Shown: in pieces, positions 35,501-45,569 of the stretch
How the letters are laid out: the number at the start of each line of letters is the position of its first letter
Position numbering within the stretch: the stretch's first letter is position 1
DNA from: Streptomyces albofaciens JCM 4342
GTDB taxonomy: Bacteria; Actinomycetota; Actinomycetes; Streptomycetales; Streptomycetaceae
Assembly: GCF_008634025.1 (NCBI RefSeq)
Contig: NZ_PDCM01000002.1
Location: 1,488,001-1,552,000 of the forward strand
Direction: 5' to 3'
DNA length: 64,000 nucleotides
Notes under the pieces: model-generated
Told to the model about the DNA's origin: nothing
Database searches by the model: none
Seen by the model: the letters and a program-made list of their open reading frames with translations, nothing else
Made by a program: the position numbers and the translations under genes

Positions 35501-38500
35501 TGCACAGCACCACCGCGGGTTCCGCGTCGCGCAGCACGAACGCGACGCGCTCGGCCGGGTATCCGGGGTCCACCGGGACGTACACCCCGCCCGCCATCGC
35601 CACCGCCAGCACGGCGGTGATCAGCGTCACCGACCGCTCGACGACGACCGCCACCCGGCGCTCCGGCCCCACCCCGTGCTCGACGAGGTGGCGGGCCAGC
35701 TGCCCCGCCTCGTACTCCAGCCCGGCGTAGGTGAGCTGCCGCCCGGAGTCCTCCACGGCGACGGCGTCCGGGGTCCGCGCGGCCTGCGCGCGGAACAGCT
35801 CCGGCATGGTCGTGGCGGCCACCGGCGCGTCCGTACGGTTGAAGCCGGCGACGACGGTGGCGCGTTCGGCCGTGTCCAGGACGCCGACCCGGCCCACCGG
35901 CAGCGTGCAGTCCCGCATCAGCTGCTCGAAGACCCGCACCAGCCGCGCGACGAGCTTCCCGGCGAGGTCCGCCGCGACCTGGCCGCGGCGGTGCGCCACG
36001 TGGACGCGCAGCCGTTCGCCCGGGATGACGCCGAGGGTCAGCGGGTAGTGCGTGGCCTCGCGCGTGCCCAGGACCTCGAAGGCGAGCGCGTCCGGGGCGC
36101 CCGGCGCGGCGAGCGCGCGGGGGTAGTTCTCGTGCACGACGAGGGTGTCGAAGACGGCGCCGGGCCCGGCCAGGCGCTGGATCTCCGGCAGGCCCAGGTG
36201 CTGGTGGGCGACCAGCGCGGACTGGCGCTCCTGGAGGCCGCGCAGCAGGTCGAGCGCCGGCTGCGCGGCGTCCAGGCGTACCCGTACCGGCACCGTGTTG
36301 ATCAGCAGGCCGACCATCGACTCCATGCCGGGCAGCTCGGGCGGGCGGCCCGCGACGGTGGCGCCGAACACCACGTCCGTACGGCCCGCCAGCCGGGCCA
36401 GCACCAGCGCCCAGGCGCCCTGGAGCAGCGTGTTGACCGTCAGGCCGTGGCGGCGTGCCAGTTCCGCCAGGCCGCGGGTGATCCGCTCGGGGAGGTCGGT
36501 GACGACATGCCCGGTGTCCACCGGTCCCCGGTCCACCGCGCCCGGAGCGATCAGTGTCGGCTCCTCGGTGCCGGCGAACTCGGCGCTCCAGGCGGCCCGT
36601 GCGGCGTCCTTGTCCTGGCGGGTGCGCCAGGCGAGGTAGTCGCGGTAGGAGGCGGCCGGGGCGAGGGCCGAGGCGTCGCCGCCCGCCGCGTAGACCTCGG
36701 CCAGTTCGGCCAGCAGGACCGGCATGGACCAGCCGTCCATCAGGATGTGGTGGCTGATGACGATGAGCCGGTGGCGGGCGGCGCCGAGGCGGATCAGCAG
36801 CAGCCGCAGCAGCGGGGCCCGCGCCGTGTCGAAGCGGCGTTCCTGTTCGCGGGTGGCCAGTTCCTCGATGCCGGACAGGGCGTCGGCCTCGGTCAGGCCC
36901 GAGAGGTCGATCTCCTTCCAGGGCAGCCGTACCTCGCGGGAGACGACCTGGACGGCCTCGCCCGAAGCGCGCCGGTGGAAGCTCGCGCGCAGCGCGTCGT
37001 GCCGGGCCAGCAGCGCCTCCCACGAGGCGCGCAGGCGGGCGGCGTCCAGCGGTCCGGTCAGCTCCAGCATCCACTGCGTCTCGTAGACGTCCGGCCCCTC
37101 CTCCTCGAAGGAGGACTGGAACAGCAGGCCTTCCTGGAGGGTGGACAGCGGCCAGATGTCGGCCGGCCGCGGCACGGCGGCCTCCAGTTCCGCGACGCCC
37201 TCCTGGGTGAGGTCGAGCAGGGGGAAGTCGGAGGGGGTGTGGCCGCCCGATCCGGGCCGCGCCGCGTGGGCGGCCAGGCCGCCCAGCATCTCCACCCACC
37301 GGCGGCCGAGCCGCTGCGCCGCGGCGTCGGCCCGCCGGTCCTCCGCGTGGTGGCGCCAGGTGAGCGCGAGGGTCAGCGTGGGCGCTTCGGGGGTCCCGCC
37401 GATGGCGGCCTCGGCCTCCAGGGCGTACGGGGACGGCTCGCCACCGGCCGGTACGGCACCCGATGCCACCCCCTCGGCCGGCCCGCCCGAACTGCGGAAC
37501 GCGATCCGGGCGCCCGGCAGGTCCGACAGCGCGCGGGCCGTGTCCGGGTTGCGATGGCGCAGCAGGCCGTAGCCCAAGCCGTCGCCGGGCACCGACCGCA
37601 CCTGTTCCTTGACGGACTTCAGCAGCGCCCCGGCGTCCGGGCCGCCCGCGCGGACCTCGTCCAGCGCGGCACCGGACACGTCCAGCCGGACCGGATGCAC
37701 GGCGGTGAAACGGCCCACCGTACGGGCCAGGTCCACGCCTTCGGCCGTCCCCGTGCCGCGTCGGCCGTCCGTCTCGATGTCGAGCAGGACTCCGGTCCCG
37801 GCGCCCGTACGCCCGTACACGACCGCGGCGGCCAGCGCGGCCAGCAGCACGTCGTCGGCGGTGCAGTGGAACGCGGCGGGTGCCCGGCCGAGCAGCGCTG
37901 CCGCTTGCTGCGGCGGCACCGTCCAGGCCATACGGCGTTCCGCACCCGGCTGCCGTATGCCGGTCGGCTCGAAGTCCGGCAGGGCGGCGAGCCCGGACCC
38001 GCCCTCCAACACCGCGCGCCAGCAGTCCAGTTCGGCCACCCGGCGCTCCTGTGTCGCCTGTGCGGCCAGTCGGCCCGCCCACTCCCTGAAGGAGGTGCCC
38101 ACCGGGCCGAGCGCCGGCTGCCGGCCCTGTGCCACGGCCTCGCACGCGGACCGGAAGTCGGCGACGAGAAGGCGCCAGGAGGCCGGGTCCACCACCGTGT
38201 GATGGGCCGCGAGCACCAGGCGGCCGGGCCGCGTGGCGCCCGCGTCCAGCCACACCGCCCGGAGGTTCGCCCCGGCCGCCGGGTCGAGCCGGGCCACCGC
38301 CTCGCGGGCCGCCCGCTCGGCGGCCCGGTCGAGGTCGGCCTCGGTCACGGCTTCCCGGGTGACCAGCGCCGCCGCGTCCGCCGTTCCCCGTTCGGGCACG
38401 AAGAGGGACGGCCCGGTGCCACCGGCGACGGTCCTGGCGCGCAGCACCGCGTGGGTGTCCAGTACGGCGGCGACGGCGGCCGGCAGCGTGTCCGGCCGCA

Positions 38501-41500
38501 GGCCGTCCGGCGCGTCCAGCACCGCCCAGCGCGCGAAGTGCCCGCCCCGCGCCGCGGTCAGCGGCGTCCAGGGCACCTCGCCGGTCTCCGTGTCCGCTCC
38601 CGGCCACGCGTCCGCCGAGGAGGCGAGCCGCGCCAGCCGCTCCGGGGTCTGCGCGTCGAATATCTGGCCCGTGGTGAGCACCAGCCCGGCGCGGCGGGCC
38701 CGCGAGGCGAGCTGGACCGCCATGATCGAGTCGCCGCCCAGCTCGAAGAAGCCGTCCTCGGGGCCCACCCGCTCCAGGCCGAGCACCTGCGCGAACAGCG
38801 CGCACAGCGTCTCCTCGGCGGCCCCGCGCGGCGCACGGCCGCCGCTGCGCCCGGTGAAGTCCGGGGCGGGCAGCGCCTTGTGGTCCACCTTGCCGTTCAC
38901 GGTCAGCGGCAGCCCGTCCAGTGGCACGAAGGCCGACGGCACCATGTACTCCGGCAGCCGGCCGCCCACGAACTCGCGCAGCGCGGCGAGCAGTGCGCCG
39001 GTGTCGTGGCCCGCGCCGGCGCTGCCGCCGGACTCCCCGGTGAGCAGGGCGGGAGCGCTGTCCGCCGCGGTCCGCTCCCGGCCGCCCGGCTCGTCGCGGA
39101 ACGGCCGGCCGTCGCGCGCCGGGTGCCCGTCACGGGCCGGTTCCGGCGCCTGCGCGACGACGTACGCGACCAGGCGGCGCTCGCCCGGCCGGTCCTCGCG
39201 GGCCACCACCACGGCCTCGCCGACCGCCGGGTGGGCGGCCAGCGCCGCCTCGACCTCGCCCGGCTCGATGCGGAAGCCGCGCACCTTGACCTGGGCGTCC
39301 GCCCGCCCGACGAAGACCAGTTCGCCGTCGTCGGTCCAGCGCGCCAGGTCGCCGGTGCGGTACATCCTCCCCCGGCCCTCGGCCGGGGGGACCCCCATGC
39401 CGGGCACGAACGGGCAGGCCACGAAGCGTTCCGCGGTCAGCCCCGCGCGGTCCAGGTAGCCCCGGGCCAGCCCGGTGCCGGCCACGTACAGCTCGCCCGT
39501 CACGCCCGGGGGCACGGGCTGGAGGAACGCGTCCAGGACGTACACCTGCCGGTTGTCCAGCGGGCGGCCGACCGGCAGCACGTCCGGTACCGGGTCGCCC
39601 GGCCGCAGCCGGTGCCAGGTGGCGCACAGCGCGGCCTCGGTCGGCCCGTACATGTGCCGTACGGCCACCTCGGGGCAGGCCTCCCGCACCCGTGCCACGG
39701 CCGCGGCCGGGACCACGTCCCCGCCGGTCAGCACCTCGCGCAGACCCGCGAAGCACTCCGGCGACTCCTCCGCCACCACCCGGAACGACCCCGCCGTCAG
39801 ATGCACCGCCGTGACCCCCGCCGCCACGGCCGCACGGATCCGCGGCCCGTCCACCACGCCCTGCCCGTCCACCACCACGCGCGCGCCGGAGACCAGCGGC
39901 ACCCACACCTCGTACAGCGACGCGTCGAAGGCGTGCGGCGCGTGCATCAGCACCGCGTCGTCCGGGCCGAGCGACCAGTCCCGCTGCCCGACGAGTCCGG
40001 CGACGCTGCCGTGCGGCATCGACACGCCTTTGGGCACCCCGGTCGAGCCGGAGGTGTACATGACGTACGCCAGGTCCTCGGGGCCGATCCGGACCGCGGG
40101 GCCCTCGGCCGGGCACCCGGCCACGGCCGCCCGCACCCGCGGGTCGTCCAGCACCACGACCGGTCCCGGCACGCCGGGCGGCACCGCGGCCCGGGTGCCG
40201 CCGGTGCACAGCACGGCCGCCGGCGCGGAGTCGGCCAGCATGACGGCCACCCGCTCCGCCGGGTACGCCGCGTCCACCGGTACGTACGCCGCGCCCGCCT
40301 TCCACACGCCGAGCAGCGCCGCCAGCAGTCCGGCCGACCGCTCCATCAGCACCGCGACGCGGCTGCCGCGGGTCACCCCGAGGCCGCTGAGATAGGCGGC
40401 CAGGCGTCCCGCTTCGGCGTCCAACTGGCCGTAGGTCAGGGCGTGTTCGCCGTGCGAGACGGCCACGGCGCCGGGGCGGCGGGCGGCCTGGCGGGCGAAC
40501 AGCTCCGGCACCGAGGTGCCCGGCTCCTCGGCGCCCGTGGCGTTCCACCCCTCCACGACCAGCCCGTGTTCCGGCGCGCCCAGCACGCCGAACCGTCCGA
40601 CGGGCGCCTCCGGCTCGGCCGCCGCCTGCTCCAGCAGCCGGACGAAGGCCCGCTGGCCCGCCCCGGCCCACTCCTGGTCGTACAGCGCGGGATCGGCTTC
40701 GAGGACGACCTCCGTCCCGGCGTCGTCCGGCAGCTCGCGCACCACTACGGAGAACGCCTCGACGGGGGCGCCCGGCAGGTCGTGGAGCGTGCCGGGGACC
40801 GCGCCGAAGCGCAGGCCGGTGCCGATCGCCGGGACGGCCACCGACGGGCCGAAGTTGCGCCCGCCGCCCGGCCTGCCCAGCTCCGCGTGCAGGCGCTCGC
40901 CCCGGTACCGCCGGTGCTCCAGCAGCCCGTCGATCTCGCGCCGCGCCGCGCGGGCCAGCTCCGCCAGGCTGTCGCCGGGCGCCGCGGGCAGCCGCAGCGG
41001 CAGCACGTTGGCCGTGGCGCAGGGCGTGCGCCGGGCGGCGCTGCCCGTACGGCCGTCGACCGGGAAGCTCAGCAGTGCCTCGTCCGCCCCGGTCGTGCGG
41101 CACACGAAGGTGGCGAGCGCGGCGACGACGAGCGCGCCCCGGCTCGTGCCCGTGCGGTCGGCGGCCGTCCGCAGCGCCTGCCGGCCCGCGTCCGAGAGGC
41201 GGCCGGACGCGTGGGGGCGGGCGTCGCGGGAGGCGGAGCGGTGGCCGGGCACGGTGGCCGGCTCCGGACGGTCCGCGAAGTGCTCGTGCCAGTAACGGCG
41301 GTCGGCCGCGCACTGCGGCGACTCCCGGTAGGCGGCCTCCTGCTCCCACAGTTCCCGCAGCGGGGCGTGGCCAGGAGGGCTGTACGGCTCGCCGCGCAGG
41401 ATCGCCGTGTAGAGCGCGGCGACGCGGCGGGCCAGCAGCGTGCTCCCGTAGTGGTCCACCAGCAGCTGGTGGTGGCGCTGGTACCAGAGGTACCGGTCGG

Positions 41501-41897
41501 GAGCCAGCTTGAAGAGGATGTACGACGACAGACCCGCCGGGTCGCCCTCGGCGGGGCCGGCCGGGCGGCGGCCGTCCGCGCGCATCAACGCCTGCGCCGC
41601 TTCCCACGGTTCGTCCTCGGCGCCGAGGTCGACGATCCGCAGGGCCATGTCGCCCACGGCCTCGCCGATCGCCTGTGCCGGCACCCCGCCGTCCTGCGTG
41701 AACCGCAGGCGCAGCGCCTCCGTCTCGGCGACGGCCTGCCGCAGCGCCCGTCGGAAGACGTCGGTGTCGAGCGGGCCCAGCACATCGGCGTACTGCCGGA
41801 TGTCGTACGGCCGGGGCGGGTTCTCCGCGCGCTGGGCCAGCCACGTCCCCTCCTGGCAATCGGTCAGGGGCGCAGTGAACTGTGCCTGGCCTTCCAT
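32538..41897 (-). CDS. comA: NRPS, modules 1-2: C-A-T-E(inactive), C-A-T-E
   Basis: 3119 residues. Module 1: EntF-like N-terminal condensation domain (~1-430) with altered motif [11 protein letters not shown] pocket ~657, carrier ~1057, E-like domain ~1090-1560. Module 2: C from ~1580 (HHILMDG), A pocket ~2231, carrier ~2577, E motif [10 protein letters not shown] ~2761. Module 1 code is D-A-Y-H-L-G-M-L-C (Hpg). Module 2 reads D-V-G-V-V-G-E-V-T with GVTE in place of GPTE; I do not recognise this code with certainty, and Trp is inferred from position in complestatin-type peptides. The first E domain has HHTVVDP, ETDGRR and lacks FNYLGR, so it is probably dead; the second looks active. A linker rich in Asp/Arg/Gly interrupts the module 1 A domain before A10. 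GAAGGGGGAG precedes ATG 41897. Confidence 0.94.
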   Translation of the reverse strand: MEGQAQFTAPLTDCQEGTWLAQRAENPPRPYDIRQYADVLGPLDTDVFRRALRQAVAETEALRLRFTQDGGVPAQAIGEAVGDMALRIVDLGAEDEPWEAAQALMRADGRRPAGPAEGDPAGLSSYILFKLAPDRYLWYQRHHQLLVDHYGSTLLARRVAALYTAILRGEPYSPPGHAPLRELWEQEAAYRESPQCAADRRYWHEHFADRPEPATVPGHRSASRDARPHASGRLSDAGRQALRTAADRTGTSRGALVVAALATFVCRTTGADEALLSFPVDGRTGSAARRTPCATANVLPLRLPAAPGDSLAELARAARREIDGLLEHRRYRGERLHAELGRPGGGRNFGPSVAVPAIGTGLRFGAVPGTLHDLPGAPVEAFSVVVRELPDDAGTEVVLEADPALYDQEWAGAGQRAFVRLLEQAAAEPEAPVGRFGVLGAPEHGLVVEGWNATGAEEPGTSVPELFARQAARRPGAVAVSHGEHALTYGQLDAEAGRLAAYLSGLGVTRGSRVAVLMERSAGLLAALLGVWKAGAAYVPVDAAYPAERVAVMLADSAPAAVLCTGGTRAAVPPGVPGPVVVLDDPRVRAAVAGCPAEGPAVRIGPEDLAYVMYTSGSTGVPKGVSMPHGSVAGLVGQRDWSLGPDDAVLMHAPHAFDASLYEVWVPLVSGARVVVDGQGVVDGPRIRAAVAAGVTAVHLTAGSFRVVAEESPECFAGLREVLTGGDVVPAAAVARVREACPEVAVRHMYGPTEAALCATWHRLRPGDPVPDVLPVGRPLDNRQVYVLDAFLQPVPPGVTGELYVAGTGLARGYLDRAGLTAERFVACPFVPGMGVPPAEGRGRMYRTGDLARWTDDGELVFVGRADAQVKVRGFRIEPGEVEAALAAHPAVGEAVVVAREDRPGERRLVAYVVAQAPEPARDGHPARDGRPFRDEPGGRERTAADSAPALLTGESGGSAGAGHDTGALLAALREFVGGRLPEYMVPSAFVPLDGLPLTVNGKVDHKALPAPDFTGRSGGRAPRGAAEETLCALFAQVLGLERVGPEDGFFELGGDSIMAVQLASRARRAGLVLTTGQIFDAQTPERLARLASSADAWPGADTETGEVPWTPLTAARGGHFARWAVLDAPDGLRPDTLPAAVAAVLDTHAVLRARTVAGGTGPSLFVPERGTADAAALVTREAVTEADLDRAAERAAREAVARLDPAAGANLRAVWLDAGATRPGRLVLAAHHTVVDPASWRLLVADFRSACEAVAQGRQPALGPVGTSFREWAGRLAAQATQERRVAELDCWRAVLEGGSGLAALPDFEPTGIRQPGAERRMAWTVPPQQAAALLGRAPAAFHCTADDVLLAALAAAVVYGRTGAGTGVLLDIETDGRRGTGTAEGVDLARTVGRFTAVHPVRLDVSGAALDEVRAGGPDAGALLKSVKEQVRSVPGDGLGYGLLRHRNPDTARALSDLPGARIAFRSSGGPAEGVASGAVPAGGEPSPYALEAEAAIGGTPEAPTLTLALTWRHHAEDRRADAAAQRLGRRWVEMLGGLAAHAARPGSGGHTPSDFPLLDLTQEGVAELEAAVPRPADIWPLSTLQEGLLFQSSFEEEGPDVYETQWMLELTGPLDAARLRASWEALLARHDALRASFHRRASGEAVQVVSREVRLPWKEIDLSGLTEADALSGIEELATREQERRFDTARAPLLRLLLIRLGAARHRLIVISHHILMDGWSMPVLLAELAEVYAAGGDASALAPAASYRDYLAWRTRQDKDAARAAWSAEFAGTEEPTLIAPGAVDRGPVDTGHVVTDLPERITRGLAELARRHGLTVNTLLQGAWALVLARLAGRTDVVFGATVAGRPPELPGMESMVGLLINTVPVRVRLDAAQPALDLLRGLQERQSALVAHQHLGLPEIQRLAGPGAVFDTLVVHENYPRALAAPGAPDALAFEVLGTREATHYPLTLGVIPGERLRVHVAHRRGQVAADLAGKLVARLVRVFEQLMRDCTLPVGRVGVLDTAERATVVAGFNRTDAPVAATTMPELFRAQAARTPDAVAVEDSGRQLTYAGLEYEAGQLARHLVEHGVGPERRVAVVVERSVTLITAVLAVAMAGGVYVPVDPGYPAERVAFVLRDAEPAVVLCTTRTRDALPDGAGGGTVVLDDPAVAAAVARRAGGSLSDAERPAPLGVDNAAYVIYTSGSTGVPKGVIVAHRGLGNLVADRVARYRIGTESRLAQLVSPSFDVSMGDIWPVLCAGARLVLAPAGQQTFGEDLADLLRERGATHVVLPAAFLPQLPSDGLPRLRVLVTGGEPMTEEVRRRWSEGRELYNEYGVTEATVTSTVTAPLGGDSAPSIGRPVTNTQAYVLDAFLQPVPPGVRGELYVAGVNLARGYLGRPALSAARFVANPFAPGMGASPAEGWGRMYRTGDLARWTADGELVFAGRADAQVKVRGFRVEPGEIEAALTAHPAVAEAAVVVREDRPGERRLVGYVVSAGPDLDERSVRAHVAATLPDHMVPAAVLVLGELPMSPNGKLDRAALPAPDFAGQVGGREPRTPAESVLCALFAELLGLERVGAEDSFFELGGDSIMSLQLVSRARRAGLLVTSRQVFDEQTPERLAEVAEPAAGSGAGPAGSGVGEVPWTPVMRLLGERITGGRFAQWTVLGAPAGLGRDVLAAGLATVLDTHAMLRARVVERPGGPVLTVGGRGSVDADRLVTTVDATRAAEADLDGLAERAAEDAVTRLDPAAGVLVRAVWLDAGPHRTGRLALAVHHLAVDGVSWRILVPDLRAACEAAADGREADLGPVGTSFRQWAALLAAQATQPHRVAELPYWTAVLDGPDPVLGSRALDPDTDTSATVRHHTWEVPREQAAVLAARTPVVFHCGVHEVLLAALAGAVARWRPDTAAGVLVNVEGHGRHPVAGADLSRTVGWFTSVHPVRLDLSGVDLDQVPAGGPAAGALLKAVKEQVRAVPGDGLGHGLLRHLNPETGPVLAALPTPRIGFNYLGRFPAGAGTAGPWEAAGSTALGGSDDPDMPAPHAVEAGAVVRDTPHGPELTLTVGGPAGVLGDEAAARLGHLWRDLLGGLAAHTAAPEAGGHTPSDFPLLDLGQDEVEEFEAIAARLEGGLSL
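34663..34692. repeat. Palindromic insert in A domain of module 2
   Basis: More diverged copy (CCCCCAGCC-TTC-GGCCGGGGAGG), encoding GASPAEGWG before RMYRTGD. Confidence 0.65.
39367..39396. repeat. Palindromic insert in A domain of module 1
   Basis: Copy with CCCCCGGCC-CTC-GGCCGGGGG, encoding GVPPAEGRG before RMYRTGD. Confidence 0.75.
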
Positions 41898-41937
41898 GTC
41901 TCCCCCTTCGACGGCAAACCGTTGCTCGCTCCGCCTG

Positions 41938-41975
41938 CCGCGCCACCGCTGCGGTGGTCCGCTGCGGTGGCGCGG
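41938..41975. other. Hairpin between ABC transporter and first NRPS gene
   Basis: Perfect 12-bp arms (CCGCGCCACCGC at 41938-41949, complement at 41964-41975) in the 114-bp gap. There is no T run on the minus strand. It lies ~40-80 bases before the comA start and could be a leader structure or a processing site between exporter and NRPS messages. Confidence 0.5.
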
Positions 41976-42011
41976 TCTTCCCCGTGTACGCGGCCGCCGG
42001 GCGGCCGGAGG

Positions 42012-44078
42012 TCAGCGGCCGCCGGGGCCCTGACCGGTGTGCCACACGCCGCCGCCCGGGGCGCCTCCGTCGTCGGGCCCGTCCCCGTCGAAGAAGACCA
42101 TGTGTCCCGGGCCGCCCTGCGCCATCTGCGGCGCGAACTCCCGCTCCGCCGCGGGCCCGGGCCCGGCCGGTTCCGGTCCGCCGCCGTTCGCGGCCTGCCG
42201 GGCGAACTGCGTGTGGTACAGCTCCGCGTAGAGTCCGCCGGCCGCCAGCAGCTCGTCGTGCGTGCCCCGCTCGCGGATGCGGCCCTCGTCGAAGACCAGG
42301 ATCTGGTCGGCCTCGCGGATGGTGGACAGCCGGTGGGCGATGACCACGGACGTACGGCCGCGCAGCGCCGTCTTCAGGGCCCGCTGGATGGCCGCCTCGG
42401 ACTCCGAGTCCAGGTGCGCGGTGGCCTCGTCCAGCACCACGATCGAGGGCGCCTTCAGCAGCAGCCGGGCCAGCGCGAGGCGCTGCTTCTCGCCGCCGGA
42501 GAGCCGGTAGCCGCGGTCACCGGCCACCGTGTCCAGGCCGCTGGGCAGGGAGCTGATGGTGTCCCAGATCTGCGCGGCCCGGCACGCCTCGATCAGCTCC
42601 TCCTCGGTGGCCCCGGGGCGGGCGTAGGTCAGGTTGTTGCGGATGGTGTCGTGGAAGAGGTGGGCGTCCTGCGACACCACGCCGACGGTGCGGCGCAGCG
42701 AGTCGAGGGTGACGTCGCGCAGGTCCTGCCCGGCGATCCGGACGCTGCCCGCCGTCGGGTCGTACAGCCGCGACACCAGGTGCGTGGCGGTGGTCTTGCC
42801 CACGCCGGACGGGCCGACCAGGGCGGTCAGCTTGCCGGACGGCACCGTGAAGCTGACGTCGTGCAGCACCTCGGGCGTCTCCTTGGCGCGCTCGTCGGCG
42901 GGCAGCGCGTTCGACTCCAGGGACGCCAGGGAGACCTCGCTCGCGGGCGGGTAGCGGAAGGACACCCGGTCGAAGGCGATCTCGGGGGCCGCCGCGCCGT
43001 CCGGCGCGGGCAGGTCGACGGCGCCGTCCCGCTCGGTGATCAGCGGTTTGAGGTCGAGCAGTTCGAAGATCCGGTCGAAGCTGACCATCGCGGTGTGCGC
43101 GTCGCCCTGCACGCTGGACAGCTGGGTGATCGGCCCGTACAGCCGCGCCAGCAGGGCGGCCAGTGCCACCAGCGTGCCGACCTGGAACGTCCCGTTGATC
43201 ACGAGGGCGCCGCCGAGGCCGTAGACCAGCGCGGTGATGACGGCGGCCAGCAGCGTCATGATGATGACGGTCAGGCGGCTCAGCACGGTCCAGGTGACGC
43301 CGACCTCGCGCACCTTGCCCGCGCGCTTCGCGAACAGGGCGGCCTCCTCGCGGGGGCGGCCGAAGAGCTTGGAGAGCATCGCGCCCGCGACGTTGAAGCG
43401 CTCGCCGATGGTGGCGCCCATCTCCGCGTTCATCTGCATCTGTTCGCGGGAGTAGCGGGTCAGCCGCCGGCCGACCAGCGCGCCGGGGATCATGAACAGC
43501 GGCAGGATCAGCAGCGCGATCAGACTGACCAGCCACGACAGGTAGAACATGCTGCCCAGCACCAGGACCAGCGTGAACACGCTGGACAGCGAGCCCAGGA
43601 GGGTGCCGAGCGCGTGCTGCGCGCCCACCACGTCCGTGTTGAGACGGCTGACCAGCGACCCGGTCTGGGTCCGGGTGAAGAAGGCCAGCGGCTGGCGCTG
43701 TACGTGGGCGAACGCCTGCACCCGCAGGTCGTAGCTGACGCCCTGGCTGATCCGGCCCGAATACCAGCTCTGGGCGAGCTGGAGCAGCGCGTCGAGGACG
43801 GCGAGCCCCGCGACGACGAGGGAGACGACGGTCAGCGTCGAGGTGTCCTTCTGCAGGATGCCGACGTCGACGATCTCCTTCAGCAGCAGCGGGGTCGAGA
43901 CGATGATGAGCGAATCGAGCAGCGTCAGCACCAGCAGCAGGACCGATTCGCGGGAATGCGGTTTCGCGTACGACAGGATGCGGCGGAGCGTTCCCGGGCG
44001 GAGCCGCTGCGCAGCCGTGGAATTGCCCGGGTCGTCGTACGTCGCCAGCATGATGCCCGAGCCTTGACCGGCAAACAT
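42012..44078 (-). CDS. ABC transporter, fused permease-ATPase, probable peptide exporter
   Basis: 688 residues. An N-terminal six-helix exporter domain (~40-330; LLLVLTLLDSLIIVSTPLLLK is the first segment) is fused to an ATPase with Walker A GPSGVGKTT, Q-loop VSQDAHLFHD, signature LSGGEKQR, Walker B IVVLDEATAHLDSE and H-loop VIAHRLSTI. A Gly/Pro-rich C-terminal tail follows. Half-size exporters of this kind head the balhimycin and related clusters and are taken to export the peptide as a homodimer. An AGGAGG sits ~11 bases before ATG 44078; an internal ATG nine codons later is an alternative. It is the first gene of the NRPS operon and carries the activator sites in its upstream region. Confidence 0.93.
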   Translation of the reverse strand: MFAGQGSGIMLATYDDPGNSTAAQRLRPGTLRRILSYAKPHSRESVLLLVLTLLDSLIIVSTPLLLKEIVDVGILQKDTSTLTVVSLVVAGLAVLDALLQLAQSWYSGRISQGVSYDLRVQAFAHVQRQPLAFFTRTQTGSLVSRLNTDVVGAQHALGTLLGSLSSVFTLVLVLGSMFYLSWLVSLIALLILPLFMIPGALVGRRLTRYSREQMQMNAEMGATIGERFNVAGAMLSKLFGRPREEAALFAKRAGKVREVGVTWTVLSRLTVIIMTLLAAVITALVYGLGGALVINGTFQVGTLVALAALLARLYGPITQLSSVQGDAHTAMVSFDRIFELLDLKPLITERDGAVDLPAPDGAAAPEIAFDRVSFRYPPASEVSLASLESNALPADERAKETPEVLHDVSFTVPSGKLTALVGPSGVGKTTATHLVSRLYDPTAGSVRIAGQDLRDVTLDSLRRTVGVVSQDAHLFHDTIRNNLTYARPGATEEELIEACRAAQIWDTISSLPSGLDTVAGDRGYRLSGGEKQRLALARLLLKAPSIVVLDEATAHLDSESEAAIQRALKTALRGRTSVVIAHRLSTIREADQILVFDEGRIRERGTHDELLAAGGLYAELYHTQFARQAANGGGPEPAGPGPAAEREFAPQMAQGGPGHMVFFDGDGPDDGGAPGGGVWHTGQGPGGR

Positions 44079-44174
44079 ATCAGCGGAGACCTCCTGGGTC
44101 GGGAATCCTGGGTTCCTGGTTCCTGGTCATTCGGCCGACCGCATGCGAAGGGCGGCGCCGCCAGGGCACCTGTT

Positions 44175-44205
44175 CCGTGATGTCGGCGAGCTTTCGTCAA
44201 GACCG
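44175..44205. promoter_or_regulatory. Imperfect inverted repeat, 10-bp arms with N11, upstream of ABC/NRPS operon
   Basis: CCGTGATGTC-N11-GTCAAGACCG. The left arm matches 9 of 10 and the right arm 7 of 10 of the perfect site at 45650-45680. It lies 97-127 bases upstream of the exporter start, about the same distance as the perfect site from the activator start, which favours a shared operator. Confidence 0.5.
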
Positions 44206-44350
44206 GCCGGCCGCTTTGCGGTGGCCGCCTTTTCCCCTGAAGGAGTGCGCCGTTGCGACGATACCCATGGCGTCTCCCACCAGCCAGGCCGATATGCCCG
44301 GGGCGGCGCACGGGGCTTCTCCACCGCTACTGGGTTTCTCTCCCGCGTAT

Positions 44351-44427
44351 CCAGGGAATTCCGGGACGCATCACCGGTCCGCACCGCACCGCACCACACC
44401 ACACCGATTCACCGGTGAATTCCCTGG
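44351..44427. promoter_or_regulatory. Nested palindromes in the operon promoter region
   Basis: CCAGGGAATTC (44351-44361) is repeated inverted at 44417-44427. Inside lie a 14-bp perfect palindrome ATTCACCGGTGAAT (44407-44420), an extra TCACCGGT at 44371-44378 and short direct repeats of GCACC/ACACC. It is relatively AT-rich for this DNA. It is a plausible operator for an unidentified regulator; no coding sequence fits here. Confidence 0.4.
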
Positions 44428-44528
44428 TTCCGACGGCCGGCCGGCCCGGCCGGCGCCGCTTTCGCGAGCGCCCGCCGGTACCGACCGTACGCGCTTTTCA
44501 GTGCCACCGGTTGGACGGTGCGGAGTCC

Positions 44529-44557
44529 GTCCAACCGGTCGCTTTTCTCACTTGGAC
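44529..44557. promoter_or_regulatory. Bbr/StrR-type activator box
   Basis: GTCCAA (44529-44534), a 17-base spacer, then TTGGAC (44552-44557). This is exactly the GTCCAa-N17-TtGGAC consensus described for Bbr, the StrR-like activator of balhimycin. It overlaps a separate 13-bp inverted repeat (ACCGGTTGGACGG, 44506-44518 and 44527-44539). The box sits ~450 bases upstream of the exporter gene and just after the stop of the StrR-like gene. Confidence 0.7.
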
Positions 44558-44573
44558 ACGGCCCGGTCGCCCG

Positions 44574-45569
44574 TCAGACGGTTTCGACGACGTTCCGCTC
44601 GGCCCGCTGGGCGAAGTCCGCCCAGATATCCGCACACTCACGGGCCAGTTGGGCGATGATGCCGCTGCAGTGGGGAGGAATGTTTGCCATGATGTCGTCC
44701 CACTCCTCCGCGCTGATCGTGTGAATGCTCAGCAGCCGCAGCAGCGTGCGCCCCGTCTCGCTGAACCGCAGGGCCGGGTCGACCTTCAGGCGGCGTACCA
44801 CCACCGTGCGGTCCTGCGCCGGCATCCGGGCGGGGGCCGCCGCGGCGTCGCCGTCGCGGGGGCCGCTGTGCCCGGTGGGCTCCTGCTCGCGGGACGCACG
44901 GGCCGGCCGGCCCCGCCCCTTGAGCAGCGGTTCCTCGCCCCGGCGCAGACGGTTGCGCACATCGCGCGCCGTCTCGGGCGAGATCCCGGACGCCCGCGCG
45001 ATCTGCCGCAGCGACAGACCGGGGTTCTCGGCGATGAGGTTGCCGGCGAGCCGGCGGCCCTCGGCGCCGTTGAGCGGCCGGAAGCGGCCGTCCTGGCCGA
45101 TCCTGCCGCGCCCCGCCGCGGCGGCGCCGGACACCCGGCGGCGGATCTCCGCCACGGTGCCCGGCGCGATGCCGGTGACCGAGGCGATCATCCGGTCCGA
45201 CCACAAGGGGTGGCTGCGGATGATGCGTTCGGCCGCGCTCTTGCGGTCCGCCATCGACAGTGGGAGGCCGTGCGTGATGTTCGACTCGACGGCGAGGACG
45301 AAGGCGTCGGCCTCGTCGCCGTCGAAGAATCTCACCGCGATCTTGTCGTCACCGCGGCGTTCCGCTGCTCGTAATCGGTGCACCCCGTCGATCACCCGCA
45401 TCGTCGCGCGGTGCGCGATGATGGGCGGCAGCGGCGCCTGTGCCACCGCCAGCATCTCGATGTGCTCCGCGTCTTCCCCGGATATGCGCGGAGAGCCGGC
45501 CACCGACAGTGAGCCGATCTCCACTTCGACAACCGTCTGCATATCCACGTGCGCCTGCCCAGGTTCCAC
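44574..45569 (-). CDS. StrR/Bbr-family pathway-specific activator
   Basis: 331 residues from GTG 45569, which has GAGGAG six bases upstream; an in-frame TTG at 45605 is possible but less likely. The N-terminal ParB-like domain reads SPRISGEDAEHIEMLA and MRVIDGVHRLRAAERRG, then FVLAVESNITHGLPLSMADRK; two helix-turn-helix blocks follow (SDRMIASVTGIAPGTVAEIRRR and LSLRQIARASGISPETARDVRNRL). This layout is that of StrR, Bbr and Tei15*, activators of aminoglycoside and glycopeptide clusters. It contains a TTA leucine codon at 45372-45374 (HR-L-RAAE), so translation should need the bldA tRNA. It probably binds the 44529-44557 box and perhaps the repeat in its own leader. Confidence 0.94.
   Translation of the reverse strand: MEPGQAHVDMQTVVEVEIGSLSVAGSPRISGEDAEHIEMLAVAQAPLPPIIAHRATMRVIDGVHRLRAAERRGDDKIAVRFFDGDEADAFVLAVESNITHGLPLSMADRKSAAERIIRSHPLWSDRMIASVTGIAPGTVAEIRRRVSGAAAAGRGRIGQDGRFRPLNGAEGRRLAGNLIAENPGLSLRQIARASGISPETARDVRNRLRRGEEPLLKGRGRPARASREQEPTGHSGPRDGDAAAAPARMPAQDRTVVVRRLKVDPALRFSETGRTLLRLLSIHTISAEEWDDIMANIPPHCSGIIAQLARECADIWADFAQRAERNVVETV

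Noticed and set aside
27865..38805. A 3646-codon minus-strand frame joining comB to upstream sequence
   Set aside because: Only the part from GTG 32541 onwards has NRPS domains; the rest is the wrong frame of comA.
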